A stretch of DNA of 64,000 nucleotides from Macrotis lagotis (GCF_037893015.1 NC_133661.1:188927991-188991990); one strand, 5' to 3'; shown: positions 1 to 13,347, counted from the first letter of the stretch. Program-made: numbers and translations. The notes: generated from the letters alone by a model not told the origin.

Positions 1-955
1 AGAAGGTTAGTTTGGAGCCAATGTGCCGATTTCTCAATCTAATCATGGCTGCTTTCATCTCCTGATTCCTCAAGCTATAAATAATTGGATTCAGGAGAGG
101 AGTGATAACTGAATAAAACACTGAAAGGAATTTGTCTAGACAATAATTACTATTTGGCCAAACATAAATTAAGATGACTGGTCCAAAGAAGAGAGTTAAC
201 ACAGTGATGTGAGCACTCAGAGTGGACAGAACCTTACATAGCCCACTAGACGAACGATGCTGGACAGTGACTAAAATAACAATATAGGAGACAAGCAAAA
301 CAATGAAGGAGATCAGGGAAAGCAGCCCACCGTCAGCAAAGACAAGGAGCTCTAGGACATAAGTGTCAGTACAGGCAAGTTTCAACACTAGGGGAAGATC
401 ACCAAAAAAAAAAAAAAAAAAACATCATGAATTATATTAGGACCGCAAAAGGGCAAATTCACCATAAAGGCCATCTGACTCATGGTATGCACGAAGCCAA
501 CTGTCCATGACAGCAGCACACTTCCCACCAGAATTTGATGATTCATGATAGTTTTGTAATGGATGGGATTGCATGTTGAAACATACCTGTCAACAGCCAT
601 TACTATGAGAAGACTCATCTCACTACATCCAAGAAGATGACCTAGAAACATCTGTGCCATGCAGCCCCACAAAGAAATTGTTTTTCTCTCCCTAAAAAAA
701 GTCTATAATAATCTTAGGGACAGTAATAGTGGAAAAAGTCATGTCAAAAAAGGACAGGTTGGCTAGAAGAAAATACATGGGAGTTGAGTGCAGGTGGGAC
801 TTAAAAGTCACTATAAGTATAATGAGATAGTTTCCAGCCAATATTGATGTATAGGCAAGGAAGAAGATCACAAAAAAGAAAAGCTCAAGCTCCCAAGAAT
901 TGGTGAGTCCCAACAAAATAAATTCATCTAACATAGAGTTATTCTTCATCTTCAC
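1..955 (-). pseudogene. Olfactory receptor, OR4 family, broken copy A (runs off window start)
   Basis: Seven-transmembrane odorant receptor gene read on the minus strand, start codon at 953-955. The N-terminal part (692-955) and the middle part (388-672) are in different frames, and the C-terminal part, ending in the TM7 motif NPIIYSLRN, is in another frame shift after that. The first break lies near 692, where this copy has one more base in an A-run than copy B at 57266-58207. The second is a run of 19 A at 404-422 where copy B has 6. Outside these two places I see no further stop, and the translation follows copy B closely, including TM2 PMYFLLANLSFFDM and the CGPN loop. The DRY-type motif reads DRYVSTC here instead of DRYVAIC. 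The stop codon lies just outside the window. It is most likely a pseudogene, but both breaks are in homopolymers, so assembly error is possible. Confidence 0.85.
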
Positions 956-982
956 CTACTTGATATACATCGAGGATCCAGA

Positions 983-1006
983 AGTTCTCTGTAGGAAATA
1001 TAATCT
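983..1006 (-). promoter_or_regulatory. Candidate 3' splice site upstream of OR copy A
   Basis: Same minus-strand TTTCCTACAG acceptor as in copy B, again just upstream of the ATG (953-955). Its conservation supports a real acceptor for the OR coding exon. Confidence 0.4.
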
Positions 1007-2594
1007 GAAAGGAGTCACAATTTTAAGTGAGAATTCTTGAACATAGGGCAAAGGAAAAATATAACATCAAAAACAGATGATATTGAATGCTAAAACCTCT
1101 TGGAAACATTTTGGGCAATTATTCTCTATCAACTTCTCTTTCCTCAGACAGACCATCAATATTCATAGATAGAACAGTGTGTCTTTGTGAATATACTTAT
1201 CAATAAATGAGTCAAGATTATACTGAATTCATCAATATATGGGTTAGTGTTAATGGTATCTAGTGAGTTTTCAGGTGTACAATAAATAGATTCTGGTGAG
1301 GACATAATAAAGGACATAACTTAAAACAACAACAAGAGCAACAATGTAGCATTGGATAGATATATTGTTATATTGTCAAATGGGAGCCAATAGCTCTCAG
1401 TGTGATTTGAAGAACATGAAAAATTGGTGTAATAAAAGTTCACATTGTACTGAATAAACCCTTTATGAGCAGGACTAAACTATCACCAGAACAAAATAAA
1501 AGAGGAAAAAATAATTGACATAATCTTAAATCAGTGCTACCCTTCTTCCTAATTAAGTGTCTCAGCATTTGAATTTAAACTTGATATATAAAGTCCTTTA
1601 AATCTAAAGAAAATTATATTTTCTCTATTCATCAGGAACATCTAAAATTTTTTTTGGATTCCCACTTCATCTTTAGATTTTCTTCATAATATTTCAAAAC
1701 ATTTTTGACCTGTGGTTTACCCTAAAAAATTGACTTCCTCAAATCACATATAATTTCTTTCAAATTCCTATTTATTCTTTCAGATATCCTTTGAATCTCT
1801 TTTCTCTTCTTCACTCCCCAAACTACCTAAGAATTCAGACATATCAACTTTCACTTTGATAAATGTTTGTTAAACTGAATTGGATTTTTTAAAAGTCTTC
1901 TAACTTGTATCATTGATATTAATTATTTCCATTTGCAAGCTATTTTTTCCACAAATAGCAAAATAACCTTCATAAGTAATATGAAATGTGACCAAGTCAC
2001 CCTTTCGGCTCAATGCTTTCTAGTAGTTTTCTATTGCAAAAGGCATGAAATGTTACACATACTATGCTTTAGCATAGTGAAGATTATTTTTGGGTACCCC
2101 CCTCCAATACTATTTCCATTCTCTCTTATGGACTCAATTATCACTACTATATAGCTACAATCCAAATCAATATATTCACCCACTATCTTTATTTTGAACT
2201 CTAGCTCTACATTTCTATCTGAAAACTGACTCTCTGTCAGAATGTTCTGGCAAGCACCTGAAGCTCCAAGTCCACAGACTTGAAGGCACAATTTTCTATC
2301 ACTTTTCTTCTTCAAGGTGGGGAATTTCAGATCCAATCAAAATATATTATATAAACATGTAATATGCTCTGTGTACTTCATTATATTATGCAGCAGAAAA
2401 GATAAAAAATAGCAAAATCTCTTCTTATAAGGGTCTAGATGCGAGAATAATGGAGAAAGTAACGTATATGATCATAGAACATAGAAAAATGATTCTCTAT
2501 TTCTTAGGTCATCCTGAATCACTCTCCTTTATACTTTTGCTCAGTATCTTTTATGCTGGAAATATCTTTCATTAAATTTCTAAATTTATTGTTC
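1007..2594. other. OR copy A upstream DNA, no gene seen
   Basis: AT-rich unique-looking sequence, expected to be the intron and upstream flank of the broken receptor. It aligns with about 58260-59814. Short open frames here are not conserved in copy B in a way that suggests coding. Confidence 0.6.
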
Positions 2595-2845
2595 ATAAAT
2601 AAGCAGCTAGATGACACAGTAGATGGGAAATTGGTTATGAAATCAGAAAAGACCTGCATTCAATCCTGTCCCAAAAGATACCCTGAGTCAGATGGGCTTA
2701 GTGAATGTACAGAAGCAATTCAGTTCACTTGTGACCCTGAATCCTCAGCTATACAATGGGGATAATAGCAGCAACCTTGTAGAGTTGTTGTGAGGATTAA
2801 GTATTTCTAAAATGCCTAGAAAATAGTAGGCACTCTACATTCTCA
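2595..2845 (+). repeat. Old MIR-like SINE (copy A)
   Basis: tRNA-like head followed by the MIR-type core: 'acaatggggataat', then 'ttgttgtgaggatt' and a 'tagtaggcactc' ending. The same element is at 59815-60030 in copy B, so the insertion predates the duplication. Confidence 0.6.
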
Positions 2846-4867
2846 GTCCTTTATTTCCTTCTCTATAAATTATCTTCAGTTACCCAAATTGAAAACCTCA
2901 ATATTAATTTTTACTTTCTTTAATCATCCTTCTCCCCCTTCCCCCAACCTCAGTTCAATCAATTGGAAATTCTAGTTGCCTTTAATCTTCTTATTCTAAT
3001 TTTAATCTTAATTTCCTCCTCACAACTCAGCTCTTAATCCAGACCTGCATCACATTTCCCCTTGAGAAATGCTTTTTAATTGAATTGAAAGAAACAAAAA
3101 TGGAAAATACATGAATCTGTAAGTTATTTATTCAACTCTTTCCTATATTTAAACCAGTTTTCACATAAAATAATTTTCCCAAATGATTACACTGGGTCAA
3201 TAACCTACAGTTTTTTTAATGCTACAAGTAGACTATACTGTAAACTTTGAAACACAAAATCAAAGGCTAACTATGAATTGTAACTAAAAGGAACAGTTTT
3301 ATCCATAATGATATCCTTTTGCCCTCTTCATCTCTGAGTAAAGACTATCTTCCATGTCTTGCTCGTACCCTCTCATCGTTGTTCCCTTTTCAAACCAACT
3401 CCCATGCCACTTCATCCACATAGTTTGACTTTTTCCACATCTTAATAATATCTCTCTTATGACATCATATTATTATATATTTTCTTATAATGCTGAATAC
3501 TTTCCCTTTGTATCATATTTGTGCACATGAGAAGTAACATAATGGAGTAGGAAGAGTGCAGAATGTGAAAAAAATTAATGCTATCTCTGGGTCACAGAAA
3601 ATTTTAGTGACCATGTTTAAATTATGTTACTAATTTCTATTTTTTCATCTGAAAAATGTTGATAATTATAGTTATAATGATTACATAGTAGGATTTTAGG
3701 AAGAATAAATAAATAAATATCCCATGTATATCTCTTAACTAACCTAAACATAGTATCAATACAAACAATTATTATTGTTGTATTCAATAGCCTTATGCTA
3801 TTAAATTGTTAATTCTTTCAGGGTACAATGTATATAATTTTCTTTTTTTGTGTCTCAAAAGTAAGGGCCATGTCAAGAACATAGAAGGAGTCTTAAAAGT
3901 TTGAACAGAAATTTACCAACTAGATCAGGAAAATAAATGATAAACACATCTCCTGACTTTATGGTACTTGGAAATTATCATTCAAGTGCTACCTAAAAAT
4001 GACTCATTTTTCTTGAAATCATTATTGAAATAGAATTGAAAGAGAAACCTGAAAACATCTAGAGTCATTTACTTGTTCAATTAATAAGGAAGTAGGCCTG
4101 GGACTGTTAAGTCATATTCACCCCTTTATTGGAGAGAACTTTTTTTTTATTTATTCACAAAATCTGTATGTAAAATTATTAGGTGATTATATACAAAAAT
4201 CAAAGTATATTAATATTCATTTTCAACCTGCCAGATTTATCCAAAGGTCTCAAAATATATGAAGAGATTGAGGAATTGATGTTCATTAATTTCCACTGAC
4301 TTCAGGAAAATAGGCTTATATATACTATCAGACAAGGGGAAAGTTATGAGAATAAACATTATTTAATAATTAACTAAATCAGAAGAACAAATCCCCCAAG
4401 GAGTTATTAAAGAAGCATAATTTTTCATACTTTTCCTCCTAACCTCCATGAGAAATATTAGTTGCATGGTCATTTACGTATTTTTTGACTTTTACCAAAG
4501 AACAAAAAGTATACATTTGAACCTGCATTGGAAACCAATCCTCTTTACATCATATGAAAACAGAGAAAAGACAATGATACAGCAATGATTAATAGTCATA
4601 TTTTTATAAATACTTTTATAAATAAATTAATTATTTAATTAATCATACTTCATAAATTAATTAATTTCTCTTTTCAATAATTTGTCTTCTTCAACATTTT
4701 TTAAATATAAAAAACTGTCCTGAGTCAGGGATAAAAATTGAAGTCACCATCAATGAATTTCTAGTGGAGCAATGAGTCCTCAGAAAGTGGAAAATAATTC
4801 AGCAGGTTTTAATTTTTTATCAAGAAATAAAGCCTTTTCAAAACTCTATTACTTGCATAAGTGTTTG
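2846..4867. other. Duplicated flank, no gene seen
   Basis: AT-rich DNA that aligns with 60640-62450 in copy B. I see no coding, RNA or young repeat signal. Confidence 0.55.
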
Positions 4868-4976
4868 TATATTATCTCACTCATTAGACTGCAGGTTCTT
4901 TAAAAGCAGACACTGTCATTTGTCTTTACTGAAGTGTCCAGCACGTAATAGGCTCATAAATATTTTTTGACAATTA
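4868..4976 (+). repeat. L2/MIR-like tail (copy A)
   Basis: Typical tail pattern: 'ttagactgcaggttcttt', a 'cactgtc' element, then a 'taataggctcataaat' ending. The counterpart is at about 62452-62578. Confidence 0.5.
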
Positions 4977-5249
4977 GTTAATCCCACTGCCCACTCTATA
5001 CTCTGAGATACAAGAACACTGACCTCCTTGCTGTTCCTTAAAGAAGATATTCAATTTCCTGACGATGAATTTTTACTGCTTATTTCCCATTGCTGGAATT
5101 TTATCCCTTATCATCATCTTTTTTTAGTTTTCCCAGTTTCCTTCAAATATCATCTAAAATTCAACATTCAAAAAAAAGGTCAAAAACAAAACCTGTCCTG
5201 AGCTACCCAAAGGTTAATGCTTTCCTTCTCATATCATTTTTCAAAATTT

Positions 5250-5398
5250 ATTTTTGTTTTTTGCAAAGCAGTGGGGATAAATGACCTGCCCAAGGTCACA
5301 CAACTAGGTAATTATTAAGTGTCTTAGACTGGAGTTGAACTCAGGTTCTCCTGTCTCCAGGGCCCATAATCTATCCACTGCGCCATCTAGCTGTTCCT
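5250..5398 (-). repeat. Marsupial tRNA-derived SINE, minus
   Basis: Has the usual antisense pattern: T-run, gcaaagcagtggggata, cacacaactaggtaattatt, then ctgcgccatctagctgttcc at the tRNA-like head. Absent from copy B. Confidence 0.85.
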
Positions 5399-5411
5399 AA
5401 AATATTTTTTA

Positions 5412-8400
5412 AAATATTTTATTATAATTATTTTTATTTTTGTAAAATGACATTTTTTTACAGTAGCAAAATATTCTTTTTTAAGAGTTAACATAATAAC
5501 CCTTCCCCCAAAAAGTAGACCCTCATAAGCAATAAAATAAAGGAAAGAAAAAATAATAATAATAATAAATGTGCTTCAGTCTGTGTTCCAACACCAAAAA
5601 CTCTGTCGCAGGTGGATCACATTCTTTAGGATAAGTCCATCACAAAAGTTACTTCCATATTTTTGCACTGTTGCCATTGCTGATCGCAACTCCTTCCATT
5701 CATATTACATTACTACCATGAACTATATTTTGTTTCTCTTTTCACTCTGTCTCTGCTGTAGGGTAGTTGAGTGGTGCAGCAGACAGAGCCCCAGCCCTGG
5801 GGCCAAGAGGCCTTGAGCCCACATACTACACCTAAGGCCAGCAACCACCTGACCCTGTAATCACAGACAGGCCATCTAATCCCAGCCTCTTGCAAGAAGT
5901 AAAAAAAGAAAATGTGTTATATCTGACTACTCTCCCCAACAGTCCACCCTCTCCTCCATAGCTCACCTCCCCCCTTCCCCCTGATCCCCATTCTCTCCTT
6001 CTTAAGCTAGATATCTATACCCCATTGAATATATATGCTGTTTCTTCTCCAAGCCACCTCTGATGAGAGCAAAGGCTCCCACACTCCCCCTTGCTTTCCC
6101 CCCTTCCATATCATTGCAATAGATCATTGTAATAAAAAATCTTATTATATGAAATATTTTAGCCTATTCCACATCTCCTTTCTCTTACTCTGATTACATT
6201 TCTCTTTTAGACATTGACTCTATTTTACAATATATTATATCTTCAAATTCAGCTCTCTCCTTTGCTTCATCTATAAAAGCTCCTTCTACCTGCTCTATTA
6301 AATGAGAAGTTTCATATGAGTGTTATTAGGATCATTTTTCTATGCAGGAATACCTGCAGTTCATAATCATTAGGTCCCTCATATTTTGTCCTTCTCTTCC
6401 ACTCTCTATGCTTAACCTAAGTCCTGTATTTGATGATCAAACTTTGTGTTCAGCTCTGGTTGCTTCAACAGAAATGATTAAAATTCCCCTGGTTCATTGA
6501 AAGTCCATTTCTTTCTCCTGGAAAAGGATGATCAATTTGTTTTTTTAACATTTTAACATTTTATTTGTTTTCCAATTATATACAATAGTAATATGCACCC
6601 ATCATTTTTTGCAAAACTTTGAATTGTACAATTTTTACACCATACTCTCCCCGCCCCCAACAGAAGGCTCTCTGACAGTCTCTACATCGTTTCCATGCCA
6701 TACATCGATGTAAATTGAATGTTATAAGAGTAAACATAAGAATAAACATAAACCCCCTCCCCTCCCAAGAAGATGAGAACTCTCAAGAATAAAGAGAGAA
6801 AAAAAAAATTGTAATTCAGTCTGTTCATATTTCAATGGCTCTTTCTATGAGGTGAGTTGCTTTCTTTATCATAAGTCAACCAGAGAAGTTGCTTCAAAAT
6901 TTTTCCCACAGTTGCTATTACTAGCTCTACCTCCACTCTATTTCTCCCCACTCTCATTAATTCTATTCTTTCTCTCCTTTCATCCTGGCCCTGTCCAAAA
7001 GTGTGTTGAATCTGATTACCCTCTCCCTCGATATTCCCTCACTTCTATCACCTATTCCCCCATTCCCTCCCCCCATTCTCCCTCATCCCAGCCCTTTCTT
7101 CCCATCCTTCTCCAGGGAAAGATAGATTTACTCACCCTATTAAGTGTGTATGTTATTGCCTCTCTGAGCCATTTCTCATGAGAATAAAGGCTCACTCATT
7201 CCCTTTTCCCTTCCCCCATTCCACTCCATTGAAAAAAACATTTTCCTGACTCTTATTTGAAATATCTTAGCTCCTTCTTCCTCTCATTTCTCTTCCTACT
7301 AGTACTTCCCTTGATCACCCATTGACTCCTTCTTTTTTACTATATTATGCCACTATATTCCATTCTTTCCTATGCCTTGTCTATATATATGCTCCTTCTA
7401 ACAGCTCTTATAAATGAGAAAGTTCATATGAGTTATCAATATCTTCTTCCTGTGCAGGATTACAAACAGTTCAACATCATCAAGTTCCTTGTAGTTAGTC
7501 CCTCTCTTCCACTCTTCCTATGGTTCTCTAGATCTTGTACTTGGAGATCAAACTTTCTATTTAGCTCTGGTCATCTCAATAGGAAAGTTTGAAAGTCCCC
7601 TGTTACATTGAAAATCCATCTTTTCCCTGAAAGAGGATGTTCAGTTTTGCTGGGTAGTTGATTCTCAGTTGTAAACCAAGATCTTTTGCCTTCCAGAATA
7701 CATATTCCAATCCCTATGAGCCCTTAATGTAGAAGCTGCTAGATCCTCTGTAATCCTGACTATGGAGACTTGGTAGTTGAATTGTTTGTTTTTGGCACCT
7801 TTTAGAATTTTCTCTCTGATTTGGGAGTTTTGGAATTTGGCTATAATATTCCTATAAGATTTTCTTTTGGGATCTCTTTCAGGGGGTAACCAGTAAATGC
7901 TCTCTATTTATATTTTACCCTCAGCTTCTAGGATCACAAGGCAGTTTTGCTGTATTATTTCTTGAGAAATTAAATTTAGGCTCTTCTCCTGATTGTGGCT
8001 TTCAGAAAGCCCAATAATTTTAAAATTATTTCTTCTGGATCTGTTTTTGATGTCGGTTGTTTTTCTGATGAGATATTTCACACTGTCTTAAAATTTTTGC
8101 CATTTTTGGAGGTTTCATTTCTTCCTGCTTTCTCGCAAAGTCATCATCTGTCTTTAGTGCCATTTTTCATACGAAGGAGTTATTTTCTTTAGAGAGTTTT
8201 TTATCACCTCTGCCAGCTGACCAATTCTGCCTTTTAAGGCATTCTTCTCCACATTTGCCTTTTCTTTTTCTTTTTCCATTAGACCTAAAATGGTTTTTAA
8301 CATATTATTTTCTTCAATATTTTTTGTATATCTTTCACCAAGCTTTTGTTTTGGTTTTCATGATTTTTCTGCTCTCATTTCTCTTCCCATTTGTTCCTCC

Positions 8401-10987
8401 AACTCCCTTAATTGCTTTTCAAAGTCTTTTTTGAGCTCATCCATAGTCTGAGGCCATTTTCTATTTCTCTTGGAGGTTTTGGATATGGAAGCTTTGATTT
8501 TGTTATCATCTGAGTATGTGTTTTGATCTTCCATGAAACTAAAGCAATTCTCTATGGCCAGATTCTTCTTTCTCCATTGTTTCCTCATTTCTTCACCCAA
8601 GGATGAATTTACAGCACTTCCAAGGGTTTGGGGTTGTTTCTTTTGGGGGGCGATACCCCACTGGGATGTTTATTCCTCCATGGTCTTATGCTCTCTATTT
8701 TGTGCTTTGATATGTAGATGACCACAGCACTACCCTCTGCTTTGGGACTATGAAGAGATGTCCAGCTTAGTTATTTAGTATAGATGCCCAAAGGGCAATA
8801 TCTGAGTGTAGGCAAACAACAGAGTTCTACCCCAGGAAGAGCAGAGAACTCTCTGCACACTTCTCTTTCTGTCTCTGGGTGTGGAGGCTGCTTTCTCCCA
8901 ATTCTCACTGCAGATTTCATGGCCATGCTCCTCACTGTGAACTCACCCAGTTGCAGCAGAGTTCTTTCACTGCCCCTTCAAGTTGTTGCTGGTGATCTAT
9001 GAACTAGGCTGGGCTATACTGTGCTGCAGCTTTTTTCCCAATCCCCAGTCCTGGTGAAACATACTCCCAATCCCCAGTCCTGGTGAAACACACTTTTCCT
9101 GCAGAACTTCTAAGTTATCTTGGACTGGGAAAATGTATCACTCAGTCTTTCTGTAGGTTCTACCACTCTGAATTTTGACTAGATGCATCCTTTGTTTTTT
9201 TTTTGGGGGGGGGAAGGATTTGGAAATTCAGAGTTTTCAGAAAATGCTGCCTTCACTTCATGCAGCCATTTTGGCTCCACCCCGCGATGTTCAGTTTTGC
9301 TGGGTAGTTGAATCATATTTGAATTCTGAGCTCTTTTGCCTCCCTGAATATTATATTCTAAGCCCTATGATCACTCAATGTAGTTGCTGCTGAGTCCTGT
9401 GTGTTCCTGACTGAAACTCCAAGATATTTGAATTGTGTCCTTCTCGCTGATGGAATATTTTCTTTTTTTTACTAGGGAGTTCTGGAAATTGGCTGTAATA
9501 TTGCTGGGGGTTGGGGTTGTTTTTGGATCTCTTACCAGAGGAGATCAATGGATTCTCTCAGTTTCTATTTTGCCCTCTGTTTCTACGATATCTGGGCAAT
9601 TTTCCTGTAGAAATTCTTTCAAAATGAGGACAAAGCTCCTTTGCTGATCATGATGTTCAGGTATCCCAATAACTTTTAAATTATCTTTCTTTAATCTGTG
9701 TTCCAGATCAGTTGGTTTGTCAATGAGATGTCTCACATTTTCTTCTAATTTTTCATTATTTTGGTTTGGAAGTATTGTGTCAGACTTCTTCTACAGTCAA
9801 CAGCTTCCTTTAGCTCCATTCTACATCTGAAGGATTTGTTTTCCTCAGAGTTTTCTTATCTCTTTTTTCCATCTGGCCAATTCTGCTTTTTAAAGCATTC
9901 TTCTCTTCAATAACTTTTTGAACTGTTTTATCCATTTTACCTATGCTGGTTTTTAACATGGTATTTTCTTCAACCTTTTTTTTACATATCCTTGACTAAG
10001 CTGATGAATTCTTTTTCATGTTTTTCCTGCATCTCTCTCATTTTTTCCCAATTTTTCTTATATCTCCCTTACTTGATTTTCAATTTTTTTATTTCTGTCA
10101 CAGACTGAGCCCAATTTCCTTTTTTCTTGGAGCTTTTAGATGCAGAAGCTTGTACTTCATCATCTTCAGAGTGAGTAATTTGATCATTCTTCAGATCATA
10201 GACAATGCATTTCTCCATGGTGTTCCTCTTCTCTGTTTCCTCATTTCCCTAGCCTGTGACTGGTTTTGGGGTACTTTCTGAGCTTTCAGTATTATTGGGA
10301 CACCCCCACACAACGATCTCAGTGTGTGAAGCTCTATCTCCCTCCCTGGTCTGTGAATAACCACAAGCTCAGCCCTTTGCCATGGGACTGAATTGGGAGG
10401 CCCTGTTGTTCTATGGGGGACCTAGACTGTGATTAGGATCTGAATATGATCAGAGCCCAAGAGTCCTGTTCCAGGTACAGAGGACAAATCTTGGAAGTCT
10501 CTCTCCACTCCCCTACCTTTGGTCAGCTGAGCACTCAAGGTTCAGTTGCCTGAGGTCTCCTGTTTACCAGCTCAGCCTGCTTCCTTTCTTAGATCTGGCT
10601 GCTGAGGCCACCACTGCTAGCTGAGTGCCCTGAGGGCTTGGCTTCAAATGCTCACTCTGGTAGAGGTTCCCCGCTGATCTTCTAAGTTATGCCCAGTGCT
10701 CCCAAGGTGTAGGTCAGGAAATTGCCCCTGCTGCAGTGAGCTGTGGTTCCCAGGTGCCCTGGGTGTTCTTTTACTCTGGCAGGTCACCCCTCTAACCCCA
10801 GGGATTGGAGTCTTTCCACTATTTTCCAGGTTACATTGTTTTGGAGAATTGCTTCACTGGATCCCTCTGTGGGTTCTGTCTCTTAAAAATTTAGTTAGAA
10901 TCATTATTTTATGAATTTTGAAATATTATAGAAAGTGCCTCACCTAAGAGAGGCTCTTCTCCTGTCACCATCTTGGCTCTACCTCCC
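5412..10987 (-). mobile_element. HAL1-A copy 1, full length, interrupted by HAL1-B (6539-9284)
   Basis: ORF1-only half-L1 on the minus strand. The 5' end at 10987 reads, on the minus strand, ggggaggtagagccaagatg, the usual L1-like start. A GC-rich 5' UTR (about 10990-10245) follows, then ORF1 from 10244 downward, then a 3' UTR with an antisense SINE-like block (about 5755-5895), then an A/T-rich tail. No ORF2 sequence is present. Flanking repeats 'aaatatttttaa' at about 5399-5411 and 10989-11000 look like the target-site duplication (slightly diverged). Without the nested insert the element is about 2.83 kb, which fits the HAL1-A at 39763-42976 once that copy's two extra SINE blocks are removed. 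ORF1 is broken by several frame changes. Confidence 0.8.
6539..9284 (-). mobile_element. HAL1-B copy 1, full length, nested in HAL1-A
   Basis: Second half-L1 type on the minus strand. The 5' end at 9284 (ggggtggagccaaaatggct on the minus strand) is followed by a 5' UTR, ORF1 (about 8600 down to about 7500) and a 3' UTR ending at 6539 in a tail like that of the HAL1-B ending near 45137. Target-site duplication: gatgatcaattt at 6527-6538 and gatgttcagttt at 9285-9296 (2 differences in 12). The host HAL1-A reads straight through once this block is removed. The ORF1 N-terminal fragment at 8358-8600 has charged heptad-like sequence (coiled coil, for example ELKKDFEKQLRELEEQ). It is decayed. No ORF2 is seen. 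Confidence 0.82.
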
Positions 10988-11604
10988 CAAATATTTTTAA
11001 TATAGTATTTATACCTAATTTCTTTCTCCATATTTTTCAGTGAACTATTTATGAATAAATCATCAGTATTGATCAAAATCCTTAAAAATGCTTGTTGTGC
11101 CATCCACATCCAGAGGGGAAGAAAACCTAAAAGTAACACAACAGATGTTCACTTCTTTAAAACTTCTTATGTTTTTTCTTCCTATTACTGTGTATTCTTT
11201 CTTTTCCCATTGTCCAAATTCCTCAAACACAAAATAAGTAATACATAAATATGTTAAACACAAAAGTACATGTACAACTTTTTCAGGGGGTTGGTAAGGG
11301 AGGGTGGTAGAAAAATATGTAACCTATAAATATGAAAGTGGATGAATGTTGTAAAACATCCATAACATAAAATTGAAAATAAAATAAAATAATATTCAAA
11401 ACATTTTGTATGTATTTAGAAAATACTAAATTTAAAGATACCATTTTAATAGATCAAAAATAAATGCTTACTGACTTTATATATTAGCAGAAATGTATAT
11501 TGGTGCAAATATTATGGAAACCATAATGCAAAGTGAATATAATGCCTAAGACCTGTGATGCAGAGATTCTACTATTACCCATACACTTTCAGAATGACAT
11601 TGAC
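10988..11604. repeat. Duplicated flank ending in an old L1 3' fragment
   Basis: 11060-11400 aligns with 62945-63270. About 11460-11604 resembles the distal end of ORF2 of an old L1 (sense), also present in copy B near 63335-63420, so this old L1 predates the duplication. Confidence 0.55.
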
Positions 11605-12326
11605 CAAAAGACAGTTTGAGAATAATGAATACCTGAAAACTTTGATCAAAAAGAAATGCTAGACTTCATTTTTCAGGATAGAATTAAGGAGAGCCACCTG
11701 GGATCCTGGAATCAGAGGGCAAAATAATAAATGAAAGAATCCATCGAATTCCTCCTGAAAGTAATTCCAAAATGAAAACACCAAAGAATATTGTGGCCAA
11801 ACTCCAGAATTATCATATCAAGGAGAAAAACCTGCAACAGTCAGAAAGAAGCAATTCAAACACCAATGTGCCATAGACAGAATTACATAGGACTTAACTT
11901 AATCAACGTCAAATAATTGAAGGGTTTGGAATATGATATTACACAAAGCAAGGGAGGTTGAATTTCAACCAAGAATCAACTATTGAGAACAACTGAGCCT
12001 TCTCTTTCAGAAGAAAAGAGAGAAACTTAACAAAATGGGTGACTTTGAAACTTTCATGATGAAAAGACCAGAGCAGAACAGAAAATTTATTCTTCAAATA
12101 AGAGATTCAATAGATACATAAAAAAACTAAATAGAGGATACACGCAGATTAAAGATGAAAGATGGACCAAAAATTTATTATGCTTCAGCTATAGTGAAAG
12201 AAAAACAAGAGTAGAAATCCTTATCTCAGAAAAAGAGGTAGCAAACATAGATACCATTAAAAGAGATAAGGAAAGAAACTACATTCTCTTAAGAAGAACC
12301 ATAGACAATTAAGTAATTTCAATATT

Positions 12327-13347
12327 TTTTAATTTTAATTTTTTTATTTTCATCCATTTGCATATGCATATTTCCAAAATAGAAAATTTCCCTCCACCCT
12401 TCCATTCCAAACCCCTCCCCTCAGTAGAGTACAGCATTTTACATTCACATTTTGTTAAACATGGTTGCAAACTAGTAATTTTTGCCATGAGGAATTAGGA
12501 TTGAGGGAAAGAGAAATGAGACATATTTTTTTAGGTTTTTTTGGCAAGGCAAATGCGGTTCAGTGGCTTGCCCATGGCCACACAGCTAGGCAATTATTAA
12601 GTGTCTGAGACTGGATTTGAACCCAGGTACTCCTGACTCCAGGGCCAGTGCTTTAACCACTGTACCAACTAGCTGTCTGAGACAATTTTTATAAAGTGTT
12701 CATCAGATTTGGAAGGGGTATTTTTTTTCTGTGTCTTTCTTGTTTTTCTTCCTCTGTTTGGGGATAATGCAGACCATTAGCAGTCTAATACAGTTGTCCT
12801 AGCTCTCTGGACTGTCAGGAGGAGTTTTTTCCATTAAGAATATTCATCTCATAATGTTATTGATGTGTATATTTTTCTCTTGGCTCCCTTCACTAAGCAT
12901 CAGATCCCATAAGATTTGCATTTCTCTAAACATAGTAATTTGGAGAATCATATGCTTATATATCTTTAATTTCTTCATTCGAAAACTGTTCATATCCTTT
13001 GACCATTTATCAATTGGGGAATGACTTGAGACCTTATAAATTTGATGCAATTCTTTATATATTTTAGAATTGAGACCTTTATCAGAATTCCTGGTTGTGA
13101 AGATTGTTTCCCAACCTTCTGCTGTTTTTCTAATTTTGATTTCATTAGTACAAAAACATTTTAATTTTATATAGTCAAAATCATTCATTTTGCAGTTTAT
13201 AATGTGCTCTAATTCATGTTGAGTCATAAATTTATCCCTTCTCCATAAATCAGATAGATTAGTATGTTTGGTCTATTAATTTATCTGTGATATCACTCTT
13301 TATTTCTAAATCTTGTACCTATTTTTCCTTTATTTTGGTATAGGGAA
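12327..13347 (-). mobile_element. Antisense L1 3' fragment nested in L1
   Basis: 3' UTR and ORF2 C-terminus on the minus strand (fragment 12844-13227 contains ETIFTTRNSDKGLNSKIYKE and SHSPIDKWSKDM, standard marsupial L1 ORF2 wording). A perfect 13-base target-site duplication, taatttcaatatt, lies at 12314-12326 and 13348-13360. It contains a SINE at 12526-12677. Confidence 0.88.
12526..12677 (-). repeat. Marsupial tRNA-derived SINE, minus
   Basis: Antisense SINE inside the L1 tail, flanked by atgagacat / ctgagacaa (12517-12525 and 12678-12686). Two-layer nesting: SINE in L1 tail in L1. Confidence 0.85.

Larger units (their letters stand above)
1..11604 (-). repeat. Segmental duplication copy A (OR gene plus upstream DNA, interrupted by HAL1 block)
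   Basis: Matches 57266-63420 in the same orientation. Anchors: 1910-2340 with 59160-59540; the MIR-like SINE near 2595-2845 with 59815-60030; around 3300-3370 with 60830-60900; 4730-4790 with 62208-62270; 11060-11400 with 62945-63270. The offset is about 57,265 bases at the OR end and about 57,480 near 4.7 kb; most of the change is explained by a SINE found only in copy B. The block 5250-10987 (one SINE and two nested HAL1 elements) is absent from copy B. By eye, OR coding identity is high and non-coding identity lower (rough impression, not computed). Confidence 0.85.

Noticed and set aside
6852-7592. Plus-strand frames of 109 and 81 codons
   Set aside because: Antisense of the purine-rich HAL1-B 3' UTR; low-complexity leucine, serine and proline content.
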